Below are positions 1 to 5,070 of a stretch of 5,654 bases of DNA, piece after piece. Origin of the DNA: an uncultured Veillonella sp. (GTDB taxonomy: Bacteria; Bacillota; Negativicutes; Veillonellales; Veillonellaceae); the NCBI GenBank assembly GCA_902466275.1, contig CABQQJ010000065.1:1-5654 (forward strand), in the 5' to 3' direction. Under the pieces are notes generated by a model that ran no database searches, was not told where the DNA came from, and saw only the letters and a program-made list of their open reading frames with translations. Position 1 is the first letter of the stretch, and each line of letters opens with the position of its first letter. A program made the translations under genes and the position numbers.

Positions 1-329
1 AAAGTTATAAAAAATTATTCTCTAAATGTGGTGTAGAGTGCTATATCATGAACACCGGCTTCTTCTTGGAAAATAAAATTCCTAAAGAAGTTACTCTCGA
101 TTTGTTAGAGCGTTTAGTAGAAGGTACATTAGAATTTAAACCATTCTGTGAATACGAAAACCTTTCCTATGTAGAGGTTCCTGGCTTTGAACCTCCATTC
201 GAAGTGCGCGAGTATCATCACCAATTGCACCAAGCTTTTGAGTTCCGCTATGATTATGTAGAAAAACTTAAAGGTCATAAAAACGAATTACCTCAAGAAG
301 TATTGGATGTACTTAAATCTTTAATGTAA
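1..329 (+). CDS. 3' end of a gene entering from the left; possibly PEP-carboxykinase-like
   Basis: The frame ending at TAA 327-329 stays open back to the window edge (first whole codon at 3). An ATG at 48 exists, but no ribosome site precedes it, and the codons before it (SYKKLFSKCGVECYI) look like coding sequence. I therefore read this as a truncated C-terminus of about 108 residues, not a 93-residue gene. The order of elements, an NTGFF motif, then a VTLDLLERLVEGTLEFKPF helix, then a VPGFEPPF stretch, then a charged helical tail, recalls the end of ATP-dependent phosphoenolpyruvate carboxykinases (NTGW, a helix ending in a G-(S/T)-L turn, then a P-x-F segment). The nucleotide-binding core is outside the window, so that family call is weak; a PEPCK-related protein of unknown function is equally possible. 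A strong terminator follows, so this is the last gene of its transcript. Confidence 0.75.
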   Translation, partial: SYKKLFSKCGVECYIMNTGFFLENKIPKEVTLDLLERLVEGTLEFKPFCEYENLSYVEVPGFEPPFEVREYHHQLHQAFEFRYDYVEKLKGHKNELPQEVLDVLKSLM

Positions 330-403
330 TCTAAAAATTAAAAAGGGCTGTAATAGAATGCGGTTCTATCGCTCCTATATGTAGTTCGTTTACCTTATAA
401 GAC

Positions 404-457
404 ATACCAAGAAATTTAGCTTTGTAAGACACTAAATTTCTTGGTATTTTTATTTTT
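404..457 (+). terminator. Rho-independent terminator after the left-edge gene
   Basis: A perfect 16-bp inverted repeat (arms 404-419 ATACCAAGAAATTTAG and 432-447) encloses a 12-nt loop and runs straight into a T-rich tract at 448-457. It lies 75 bp after the stop codon at 329 and separates this gene from the LysR-type gene, which therefore needs its own promoter. Confidence 0.93.
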
Positions 458-464
458 CCCCATG

Positions 465-502
465 TATATGTAACATATATTTTAGTAATGAGTAGCTATA
501 AT
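465..502 (+). promoter_or_regulatory. Probable LysR-gene promoter with a palindromic site in place of the -35
   Basis: TATAAT at 497-502 is a perfect -10 hexamer. No recognisable -35 hexamer lies 16-18 bp upstream. Instead a perfect 7-bp palindrome around one central base, TATATGT-A-ACATATA (465-479), occupies that position. A -10 without a -35 but with a palindrome there is typical of a promoter that depends on, or is controlled by, a bound regulator. LysR-type regulators often control their own gene, so the adjacent LysR protein is the natural candidate; that link is inferred. A similar core recurs twice downstream (530-541 and 556-567). Confidence 0.55.
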
Positions 503-517
503 AGAAATAATGTTTTA

Positions 518-567
518 TTATAAGACTTGTATATGTACATAGTTATAAGGACTCGTATATGGACATA
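518..567 (+). repeat. Imperfect 25-bp tandem repeat holding the LysR-gene ribosome site and start
   Basis: Unit A (518-542) and unit B (543-567) both read TTATAAG, then an ACT(T/C)GTATATG(T/G)ACATA block. The differences are one extra G in B (550), a T-to-C and a T-to-G. In unit A the block contains the perfect palindrome TATGTACATA (532-541). In unit B the extra G turns AAGA into the Shine-Dalgarno AAGGA (547-551), and the ATG inside TATATGGACATA is the start codon of the regulator (559). The repeats therefore overlap the translation start. They may be operator copies, a recent tandem duplication, or both. Confidence 0.7.
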
Positions 568-1464
568 AAAGACATTAAATATATTAGTACCATCGTTGAG
601 ATGGCATCATTTTCAAAGGCATCTAAAAAATTATATATTTCTCAGCCGGCGTTGAGTCAGGGGATTCGTCGTATTGAAGCAGAGCTAGGAGTTACGTTGT
701 TTGTTCGTGATCGTACAAAAGTCGTGCCAACTGCTGCGGCGTTACAAGTTGCAAAAGAGGGCATGCCGTTAGTTTTAAAGGTGGAGGCTTTAACGCAATC
801 TATCATTAATCAAGGCACAGATGTAGCCTATCATGTGCGTATCGGCTTGTCTCAATTCTATGGACATCATATGCTTGGGAAAACATTGAAAAGCTTTCAG
901 CAGATTGAACCTTCTTGGGAGTTCCATGTTGTAGAGGGTGAATCTCACTTCTTGGAACAGCAAATTTGTGATGGTTTAGTAGATGTAGGGTTATTCCCAA
1001 CGCCGATTTATTCTCAGGACCTTGAAAGTTATCCCGTTTTAGATGAGCAGATTTTATTGGCCATTAGTGTGGAAAACAAGAAGGCCATAGATATTGCAGA
1101 TTCTCTCATGACTAATGATGGAATTCGAGAAATTGCACCTTTTGGAGCATTTCCGTTTATTTTGCTAAGAGAGGGACTCAAATTGCGGACGTTGGTAAAC
1201 CGTCTATGTCAAGCGGAGTCCTTTGTGCCAAAAGCCGTAATTGGCGCTGAAACTTTAGATTCATGCCGGTCCTTGGTAGAAGATGATTATGGTATTACAT
1301 TCTTACCGAATACTCTTAATAGCAAGGGAGATGACGATAAGGTTAAATTTTATCCTCTTGCATCGAAACTTTGTTTCCGTCAATTAGTTCTTGTGGCGAG
1401 GTCTGATAGGGCAAAACGTTTCCATTTATCTGAAGTAGCACATATTATGCAGCAATTTTTGTAA
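559..1464 (+). CDS. LysR-family transcriptional regulator
   Basis: This 301-residue protein has the usual length of the LysR family. Residues 1-60 form the winged helix-turn-helix: the ASFSKASKKLYISQPALSQ stretch, IRRIEAELGVTLFVRD and the wing near KVVPTAAA match the family pattern. Residues 91-301 are the periplasmic-binding-protein-like effector domain, starting at VRIGLSQF and ending with DYGITFLPNTL and the LVLVARSD strand. The start at 559 is supported by AAGGA at 547-551 with 7 nt spacing and by the HTH beginning at residue 3. It is expected to be a cytoplasmic DNA-binding protein responding to a small molecule; the ligand cannot be read from sequence. It is transcribed alone, between terminators at 404-457 and 1576-1618. 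The next gene on the same strand is cooS, 408 bp away, whose promoter has an inverted repeat just upstream of the -35. Control of cooS and of itself are both plausible but inferred. Confidence 0.93.
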   Translation: MDIKDIKYISTIVEMASFSKASKKLYISQPALSQGIRRIEAELGVTLFVRDRTKVVPTAAALQVAKEGMPLVLKVEALTQSIINQGTDVAYHVRIGLSQFYGHHMLGKTLKSFQQIEPSWEFHVVEGESHFLEQQICDGLVDVGLFPTPIYSQDLESYPVLDEQILLAISVENKKAIDIADSLMTNDGIREIAPFGAFPFILLREGLKLRTLVNRLCQAESFVPKAVIGAETLDSCRSLVEDDYGITFLPNTLNSKGDDDKVKFYPLASKLCFRQLVLVARSDRAKRFHLSEVAHIMQQFL

Positions 1465-1512
1465 TGTATAGATATAAAGATATTTAGGTGGCATATCCTG
1501 AGGGGAGGATCA

Positions 1513-1575
1513 TATTAATAAATTAATAATTAATACATAAATTAATACGTAAATCAATCAATTAATCAATTAAAT
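1513..1575 (+). repeat. AT-rich direct-repeat tract
   Basis: This stretch is almost entirely A and T, with repeated ATTAAT/ATCAAT units, including two adjacent 12-bp copies ATTAATACATAA and ATTAATACGTAA and then a TCAATCAATTAATCAATTAA run. It lies between the LysR stop codon and its terminator, so it is probably transcribed as 3' untranslated RNA. No protein, tRNA or transposon feature is visible in it. It is most simply low-complexity spacer, though such tracts can bend DNA. Confidence 0.5.
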
Positions 1576-1618
1576 AAAGAGACTAATTCCTGTAAAATTT
1601 AGGAATTAGTCTCTTTTT
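1576..1618 (+). terminator. Rho-independent terminator of the LysR-type gene
   Basis: A perfect 16-bp inverted repeat (1576-1591 AAAGAGACTAATTCCT and 1601-1616) closes a 9-nt loop and ends in a T run at 1614-1618. The left arm begins with an A-rich stretch, so the hairpin could also work on the opposite strand, although no minus-strand gene reaches it. The rest of the 408-bp spacer before cooS holds the AT-rich tract, the cooS promoter and the cooS leader. Confidence 0.92.
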
Positions 1619-1693
1619 ATTTATGAAAAGAAACTGAAAAAATCGAATTTAATAAATATAGTAATTATCATATTCTTAGATATAGATGCGTCA

Positions 1694-1710
1694 AAAATTT
1701 CTCAAATTTT
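1694..1710 (+). promoter_or_regulatory. Inverted repeat just upstream of the cooS -35 (candidate regulator site)
   Basis: AAAATTT-CTC-AAATTTT is a perfect 7-bp inverted repeat with a 3-bp centre. It ends two bases before the -35 and is centred about 46 bp upstream of the predicted start of transcription, a common position for activators. The composition is very AT-rich, so chance occurrence or an UP-element role for RNA polymerase is a serious alternative. Confidence 0.35.
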
Positions 1711-1712
1711 AA

Positions 1713-1741
1713 TTGACAAATGTCTTTTCAGAAAATATACT
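1713..1741 (+). promoter_or_regulatory. Strong vegetative-sigma promoter for cooS
   Basis: TTGACA (1713-1718), a 17-bp spacer and TATACT (1736-1741) match the housekeeping-sigma consensus with one deviation. Transcription would start near 1748, giving a leader of about 125 nt. GACA-AA-TGTC (1715-1724) overlaps the -35 as a short inverted repeat. It half-resembles the TTGAC-N4-GTCAA form of Crp/FNR-type sites, but the outer right half is not conserved, so I would not call it one. Confidence 0.82.
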
Positions 1742-1773
1742 TAAAGTGATTTAAAACATATTTAGGAGATAGG

Positions 1774-1805
1774 ATTTAAAACCCATAATTGTAGTGGGTT
1801 TAAAT
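1774..1805 (+). other. Hairpin in the cooS 5' leader
   Basis: ATTTAAAACCCA (1774-1785) pairs with TGGGTTTAAAT (1795-1805) with one bulged A and a 9-nt loop. No T-run follows directly, so it is not an obvious attenuator. It may stabilise the mRNA or be part of a structured leader. I recognise no known riboswitch. Confidence 0.5.
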
Positions 1806-1843
1806 ATAATTAAAAGTAGAATATGTTTTTGTTATTATTGGTT

Positions 1844-1866
1844 GGCCTATGTAGGCCCCTAGGAGG
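1844..1866 (+). promoter_or_regulatory. GC-rich hairpin abutting the cooS Shine-Dalgarno
   Basis: GGCCTA-TG-TAGGCC (1844-1857) is a perfect palindrome; as RNA it would form a 5-bp stem with an AUGU tetraloop. AGGAGG (1861-1866), a full Shine-Dalgarno, follows 3 nt later, six bases before the ATG at 1873. CCUA at 1846-1849 could alternatively pair with UAGG at 1860-1863 and cover half of the ribosome site. This GC-rich block stands out from the AT-rich leader. The loop also contains AUG-UAG (1849-1854), a start-stop pair without a ribosome site. Confidence 0.5.
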
Positions 1867-1872
1867 TTTCAA

Positions 1873-3954
1873 ATGAGTAAAGATGTGGAAAATAAAAATA
1901 CCCATGAACACAATCATGGTGAACAACATGGTCACGACCATAGTCATGCAAAGGCTATGCCGACGGATAAATGGGTGCCACACACTCATGAACCAGGGGT
2001 ACCTCATGAACATGGCGTAAACGATTACATGAAAGCCGTTGCTGAGTATCGTAAAACTTGGCCTACAAAACAAGATGTTATCGAACAAACACCAGATCCA
2101 GCTGTACGCGAAATGATTCTTCGCATGGAGCAAATTGGTTGTGATACAGTGTTTGACCGTTTCGACAAACAACAACCACAATGTACTTTTGGTATTGCTG
2201 GCGTATGTTGTCGTGTTTGCTTCATGGGTCCATGTAAAATTACACCTAAGAGCCCTCGTGGTGTCTGCGGTGCTGATGCTGACCTTATCGTAGCTCGTAA
2301 TATGACACGTGCTGCTGCAGGTGGTTTGACTCAACATGGTGCGCATGCTCGTGAAATCTTGATTTCTTTGAAAGCTGCTGCTAATGATCAATTGGATATT
2401 CCAATTTTAGGGGAAGAAAAAATCCGTACAGTATGTAAGGCTTTCAACATCCCTGAAGAAGGTCGTTCCTTAAAAGAAGTGGCAAATGACTTGGCAGATG
2501 TTCTATTAGAAGATTTGAGCCGTGCATTACCTGGCGAATATAAAACAATTACTGCAATGGCTCCTGCAGAACGCCGCGAAGTTTGGAAAAACTTGGATAT
2601 CTTGCCTGTTTCCGCATACAATGAAGTCTTTGATGCATATCATCGTACATGCGTAGGTACAGATGGCGATTGGGAAAGCAACATGAAACAATTCTTGCGT
2701 TGTGGTCTTGCTTTCACATTCACTGGCGTAGTGGCAGCGGATATCGCAACAGACGCATTGTTCGGGCAAGGTGGTCGTCGTACTTCCAAAGTTAACATTG
2801 GTGCCTTGAAAAAAGGTTATGTTAACATCGCTGTTCATGGTCACTTGCCAACATTAGTATCTCAAATTTGTACAATTGGTGCCTCTGAAGAGTATTTAGA
2901 AAAAGCGAAAGCTATCGGTGCCAAAGGCATCCAATTCTATGGTATTTGTTGCTCTGGCTTGTCCAGCATGTACCGCTACGAAAACGTTATTCCATTGTGT
3001 AATGCTATCGGTGCGGAACTTGTACTTGGTACTGGCGCACTCGATTGCTGGGTAGCTGACGTTCAAGACGTTTACCCTGCTATCATGGACGTAGCACGTT
3101 GCTTCAACACAAAAGTTATCACTACATCTGATGCAGCTCGTTTACCAGGTGCAGAACACATTGGTTACGATCACCATCATACTAACTTGTCTGAAACAAA
3201 AGCATTGGCTCGCAAAATCTTGGATCGCGCTCTTGAAGCTCATGAATTGCGCAAAGGTATGCCTGTATTCATTCCGCCATACGAAATCACTGCTGAAGTT
3301 GGTTTCTCTCCAGAATCCACTGTTAAACATTATGGTTCCTTCAAACCATTGGCAGAGGCTTTAAAATCTGGTAAAGTTCGTGGTATCGTAAACGTAGTAG
3401 GTTGTTCCAACCCTCGCGTTATCTACGAAAAAGCAACTGTAGATATCGTTGATACACTTATTAAAAATGGCTGTATCATCTTAACAAATGGTTGTGCGTC
3501 CTTCCCATTGATGAAACTTGGTTACTGTAATACAGATGCTATTAAGAAATGTAGCCCTGCATTGCAAGAGTTCTTGGGCGATGATCAACCACCAGTATGG
3601 CATGTTGGCGAATGTGTAGATAATGCACGTTCCTCTGGTATTTTCGCTGGTATTGCAGGTGAATTAGGTCTTAACTTACCACAAATGCCATTTGCAATGT
3701 CTAGCCCTGAATGGTCTAACGAAAAAGGTATCGATGCATCCCTTGGTTTCCGCTTGATGGGTATCAACTCTTACCACTGCGTTGAGCCACCTACACAAGG
3801 CTCTGATGCTGTTACAAAATGGCTCAAAGAAGACACTAAAGATATCTTAGGCTCTGTTATGTATGTAAATACGGATCCTGCTAAAGTAGCTGAAAAAATC
3901 TTAGCTGATATCGATGCTAAACGTGCTGCTTTAGGTTGGGCTGAAGTAAAATAG
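1873..3954 (+). CDS. cooS: Anaerobic carbon-monoxide-dehydrogenase-type catalytic subunit (CooS), deviant C-cluster
   Basis: This 693-residue protein is clearly of the CooS family, which interconverts CO and CO2 in the cytoplasm using a Ni-Fe-S C-cluster. QPQCTFGIAGVCCRVCFMGPC gives Cys104/Cys112 (D-cluster) and Cys113/116/121 with Cys132 (B-cluster). His155 matches catalytic His93 of Carboxydothermus CODH-II. C-cluster ligands His324 (HGHLP), Cys360 (ICCSG), Cys511 (VGCSNP), Cys541 (NGCASF) and Cys581 (GECVDN) are present, as is Lys618 for Lys563. The position of ligand Cys333, in a TGALDA..DYQC motif, reads TGALDC..DVQD here: Asp399 replaces it and Cys392 is new. The family is usually about 640 residues; the excess is a His-rich N-terminus. 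The start is fixed by AGGAGG at 1861-1866. The gene is monocistronic, with no cooF, cooC or acs beside it. The fold is certain. Genuine CO chemistry is doubtful: at least one CODH relative lacking a canonical cysteine (Carboxydothermus CooS-V) carries an Fe-S-O cluster and is inactive with CO. Residue equivalences are from memory. Confidence 0.95.
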   Translation: MSKDVENKNTHEHNHGEQHGHDHSHAKAMPTDKWVPHTHEPGVPHEHGVNDYMKAVAEYRKTWPTKQDVIEQTPDPAVREMILRMEQIGCDTVFDRFDKQQPQCTFGIAGVCCRVCFMGPCKITPKSPRGVCGADADLIVARNMTRAAAGGLTQHGAHAREILISLKAAANDQLDIPILGEEKIRTVCKAFNIPEEGRSLKEVANDLADVLLEDLSRALPGEYKTITAMAPAERREVWKNLDILPVSAYNEVFDAYHRTCVGTDGDWESNMKQFLRCGLAFTFTGVVAADIATDALFGQGGRRTSKVNIGALKKGYVNIAVHGHLPTLVSQICTIGASEEYLEKAKAIGAKGIQFYGICCSGLSSMYRYENVIPLCNAIGAELVLGTGALDCWVADVQDVYPAIMDVARCFNTKVITTSDAARLPGAEHIGYDHHHTNLSETKALARKILDRALEAHELRKGMPVFIPPYEITAEVGFSPESTVKHYGSFKPLAEALKSGKVRGIVNVVGCSNPRVIYEKATVDIVDTLIKNGCIILTNGCASFPLMKLGYCNTDAIKKCSPALQEFLGDDQPPVWHVGECVDNARSSGIFAGIAGELGLNLPQMPFAMSSPEWSNEKGIDASLGFRLMGINSYHCVEPPTQGSDAVTKWLKEDTKDILGSVMYVNTDPAKVAEKILADIDAKRAALGWAEVK
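1903..2013 (+). other. Histidine-rich N-terminal extension of CooS
   Basis: Residues 11-47 contain eleven histidines: 11, 13, 15, 19, 21, 23 and 25, mostly in an alternating H-x-H pattern, then HTH at 37-39 and HEH at 45-47. The catalytic scaffold begins only near residue 74 (DPAVREMI). Such stretches bind nickel or zinc in HypB, UreE, SlyD and CooJ. The likely role is to hold nickel for, or sense metal at, the enzyme; this is inferred. No signal peptide or membrane segment is seen. Confidence 0.8.
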
Positions 3955-3991
3955 TTTATCTTTTGATAGATTATAATTTGTAGTTACGTAT

Positions 3992-4052
3992 AAAAACACC
4001 CTCTATAGATCTTATAGTTATTATGACTATTAGAATTAAGAGGGTGTTTTTT
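3992..4052 (+). terminator. Rho-independent terminator of cooS, possibly shared with the convergent gene
   Basis: AAAAACACCCTCT (3992-4004) and its perfect complement (4039-4051) form a 13-bp stem that ends in a six-T run at 4047-4052. The 34-nt apex has a small inner stem (ATAGT 4014-4018 with ACTAT 4026-4030). Five A residues begin the left arm, so on the minus strand the hairpin also ends in T residues. No separate terminator is evident between 4052 and the stop codon of the convergent hydrolase at 4124, so it may serve both genes. Confidence 0.88.
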
Positions 4053-4123
4053 ATTGTTTATGGATAGATTTTTTACTAGTCTTGTATTAGCCGTAGTATA
4101 ATGTACTAATTGTTTTAGACCTA

Positions 4124-4909
4124 TTAAAGTGTGATGGTTTCACCATCTTCAGGCACTGCTACATGGCTTTCAATGTTGTTGCCTTTGATAAATTTGCGCA
4201 CATCCTTACGACTTGTTGCAGTATGATTAACTGTATCCATGTGAACCGCAATGATTTTAGCCTCTGGTTTGCGTACCACCATGCGGCCAATATCTTTTGT
4301 ACCCATAATAATACTATCTTCAAAGCCTAAAACTTGAGCATATCCAGTGTTCATAATAATAACGTTAGGGTCGAAGCGAAGGAGGGCCTTCTCTACATCA
4401 CTTGTCCAAACTGTATCGCCTACAAGGTACACAGTTGGTTCGTCTGCTGCTTCAAAAATAACGCCCATCGCATCGCCTGCTAATGGTGCGAGAACTGGAT
4501 TTGCATACATTTCTACCGTGCCGTGGGAGCCACCTGTTTTTCTTAATGTGATACCATTAAACTCCAGACTTTCAAAAATGATGCGTACATCATTAAAGCC
4601 TTGTGAAGTAATAAGTTCTTTGTCCGCTGTATTTTGTACAAAAATAGGAAGTGATTTTGGAATAGCATTAATTGCCGTATCATCCCAATGATCAAGATGT
4701 GTGTGTGTGACTACCACTGCAGTTACATTGCTTAATAGATTGTCCATTGATAGAGGTAAATCAACCATAGGCATTCTTTGTTGATAGTTAAATGTTCCTT
4801 CAAAGCCAGGATAAGTATCTTTTGGTGCTAAAAATGGATCAATAAGGAATGTTGTATTTTTTATTGTTAATTTTCCTGTAGCATTTCGAATGTGAGTATA
4901 TTGTGTCAT
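4124..4909 (-). CDS. Metallo-beta-lactamase-fold hydrolase (UlaG-like, Lactamase_B_2 type)
   Basis: This 261-residue protein has the metal-binding signature THTHLDHWD (His69, His71, Asp73, His74). It continues with a GGSHG motif (His129), a GDT motif (Asp165) and AVHMD (His223), the expected order of ligands for a two-metal metallo-beta-lactamase fold. The N-terminal IDPFLAPK segment and the overall length fit the broad COG2220/UlaG-like group of cytoplasmic hydrolases. The substrate cannot be deduced; the group includes lactonases, phosphodiesterases and many uncharacterised members. No signal peptide is present. The start at 4909 is supported by AGGAG (4920-4916 on the minus strand) with a 6-nt spacer. 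It is divergent from the TetR-type gene at 5071, and the 161 bp between them hold three inverted repeats, which suggests TetR control. It is convergent with cooS, so it is not in an operon with it. Confidence 0.92.
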   Translation of the reverse strand: MTQYTHIRNATGKLTIKNTTFLIDPFLAPKDTYPGFEGTFNYQQRMPMVDLPLSMDNLLSNVTAVVVTHTHLDHWDDTAINAIPKSLPIFVQNTADKELITSQGFNDVRIIFESLEFNGITLRKTGGSHGTVEMYANPVLAPLAGDAMGVIFEAADEPTVYLVGDTVWTSDVEKALLRFDPNVIIMNTGYAQVLGFEDSIIMGTKDIGRMVVRKPEAKIIAVHMDTVNHTATSRKDVRKFIKGNNIESHVAVPEDGETITL

Positions 4910-4949
4910 AGGTATCTCCTTAATTAAATTATTGTCGATTTAATTGAAT

Positions 4950-4968
4950 AGATTATTATTTGTAATCT
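4950..4968. promoter_or_regulatory. Inverted repeat in the hydrolase/TetR divergent region (site 1)
   Basis: AGATTA-N7-TAATCT is a perfect 6-bp inverted repeat, 40-59 bp upstream of the hydrolase start codon, so it would lie in the promoter or leader of that gene. The sequence is AT-rich and the arms are short, so chance is possible. Confidence 0.3.
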
Positions 4969-4973
4969 CTAGA

Positions 4974-5002
4974 ACTAGTGTACCTTGTTTTGTTATACTA
5001 GT
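4974..5002. promoter_or_regulatory. Inverted repeat in the hydrolase/TetR divergent region (site 2)
   Basis: ACTAGTGTA (4974-4982) and TATACTAGT (4994-5002) are complementary in 8 of 9 positions across an 11-bp spacer. Each arm includes the 6-bp palindrome ACTAGT. The spacer length equals that of site 3. It is central in the divergent region and could control either gene. No convincing -35/-10 pair for the minus-strand hydrolase was found; TACACT at 4984-4979 is a weak -10 candidate inside the site. Confidence 0.4.
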
Positions 5003-5031
5003 CTCAACAATAATTAACACTATGTTTATTA

Positions 5032-5058
5032 ATAGACACATTGTATAAAAGTGTCTAT
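5032..5058. promoter_or_regulatory. Perfect 8-bp inverted repeat over the TetR-gene promoter (likely operator)
   Basis: ATAGACAC (5032-5039) and GTGTCTAT (5051-5058) flank an 11-bp spacer that contains TATAAA (5044-5049), the best -10 candidate for the TetR-type gene. The repeat ends four bases before the GGAGG ribosome site (5062-5066). A palindrome covering the -10 of a divergently placed TetR gene is the classic autoregulatory arrangement, so this is my first choice for the operator. As RNA it could also fold beside the ribosome site. Confidence 0.6.
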
Positions 5059-5070
5059 ATTGGAGGTTAT

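Noticed and set aside
353..369. Small hairpin ATAGAA-N5-TTCTAT after the left-edge gene
   Set aside because: The stem is only 6 AT-rich pairs without a T-tract; the strong terminator at 404-457 explains transcript ending.
806..1000. 64-codon minus-strand frame inside the LysR-type gene
   Set aside because: It is antisense to the effector domain, with no supporting start signals.
1495..1510. ATCCT-GAGGGG-AGGAT hairpin and GGGGAGGA purine block after the LysR gene
   Set aside because: The stem is only 5 bp, and the apparent ribosome-site-like purines are not followed by a start codon with a meaningful frame.
1513..1575. AT-rich repeats as a CRISPR array or replication-origin iterons
   Set aside because: The units are short, degenerate and have no unique spacers, and there is no replication gene or DnaA-box cluster; low-complexity spacer is simpler.
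1713..1726. Crp/FNR- or CooA-type site at the cooS -35
   Set aside because: TTGAC-N4-GTC matches only part of a TTGAC-N4-GTCAA palindrome, and CooA sites have a different half-site order; it is too weak to annotate as such.
1810..2391. 193-codon minus-strand open frame over the cooS leader and 5' end
   Set aside because: It lies antisense to the clear CooS frame. Its translation is low in charged structure and rich in T, S, H, F and M runs that mirror the His-rich and Ala/Gly codons of cooS, and it has no family resemblance.
2025..3767. Several 60-105-codon frames inside cooS on both strands
   Set aside because: All overlap the intact CooS frame, lack ribosome sites and family resemblance, and are explained by its codon composition.
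4347..4691. 114-codon plus-strand open frame inside the hydrolase gene
   Set aside because: It is antisense to the conserved metallo-beta-lactamase motifs, with no ribosome site or recognisable domain; a shadow of the real gene.
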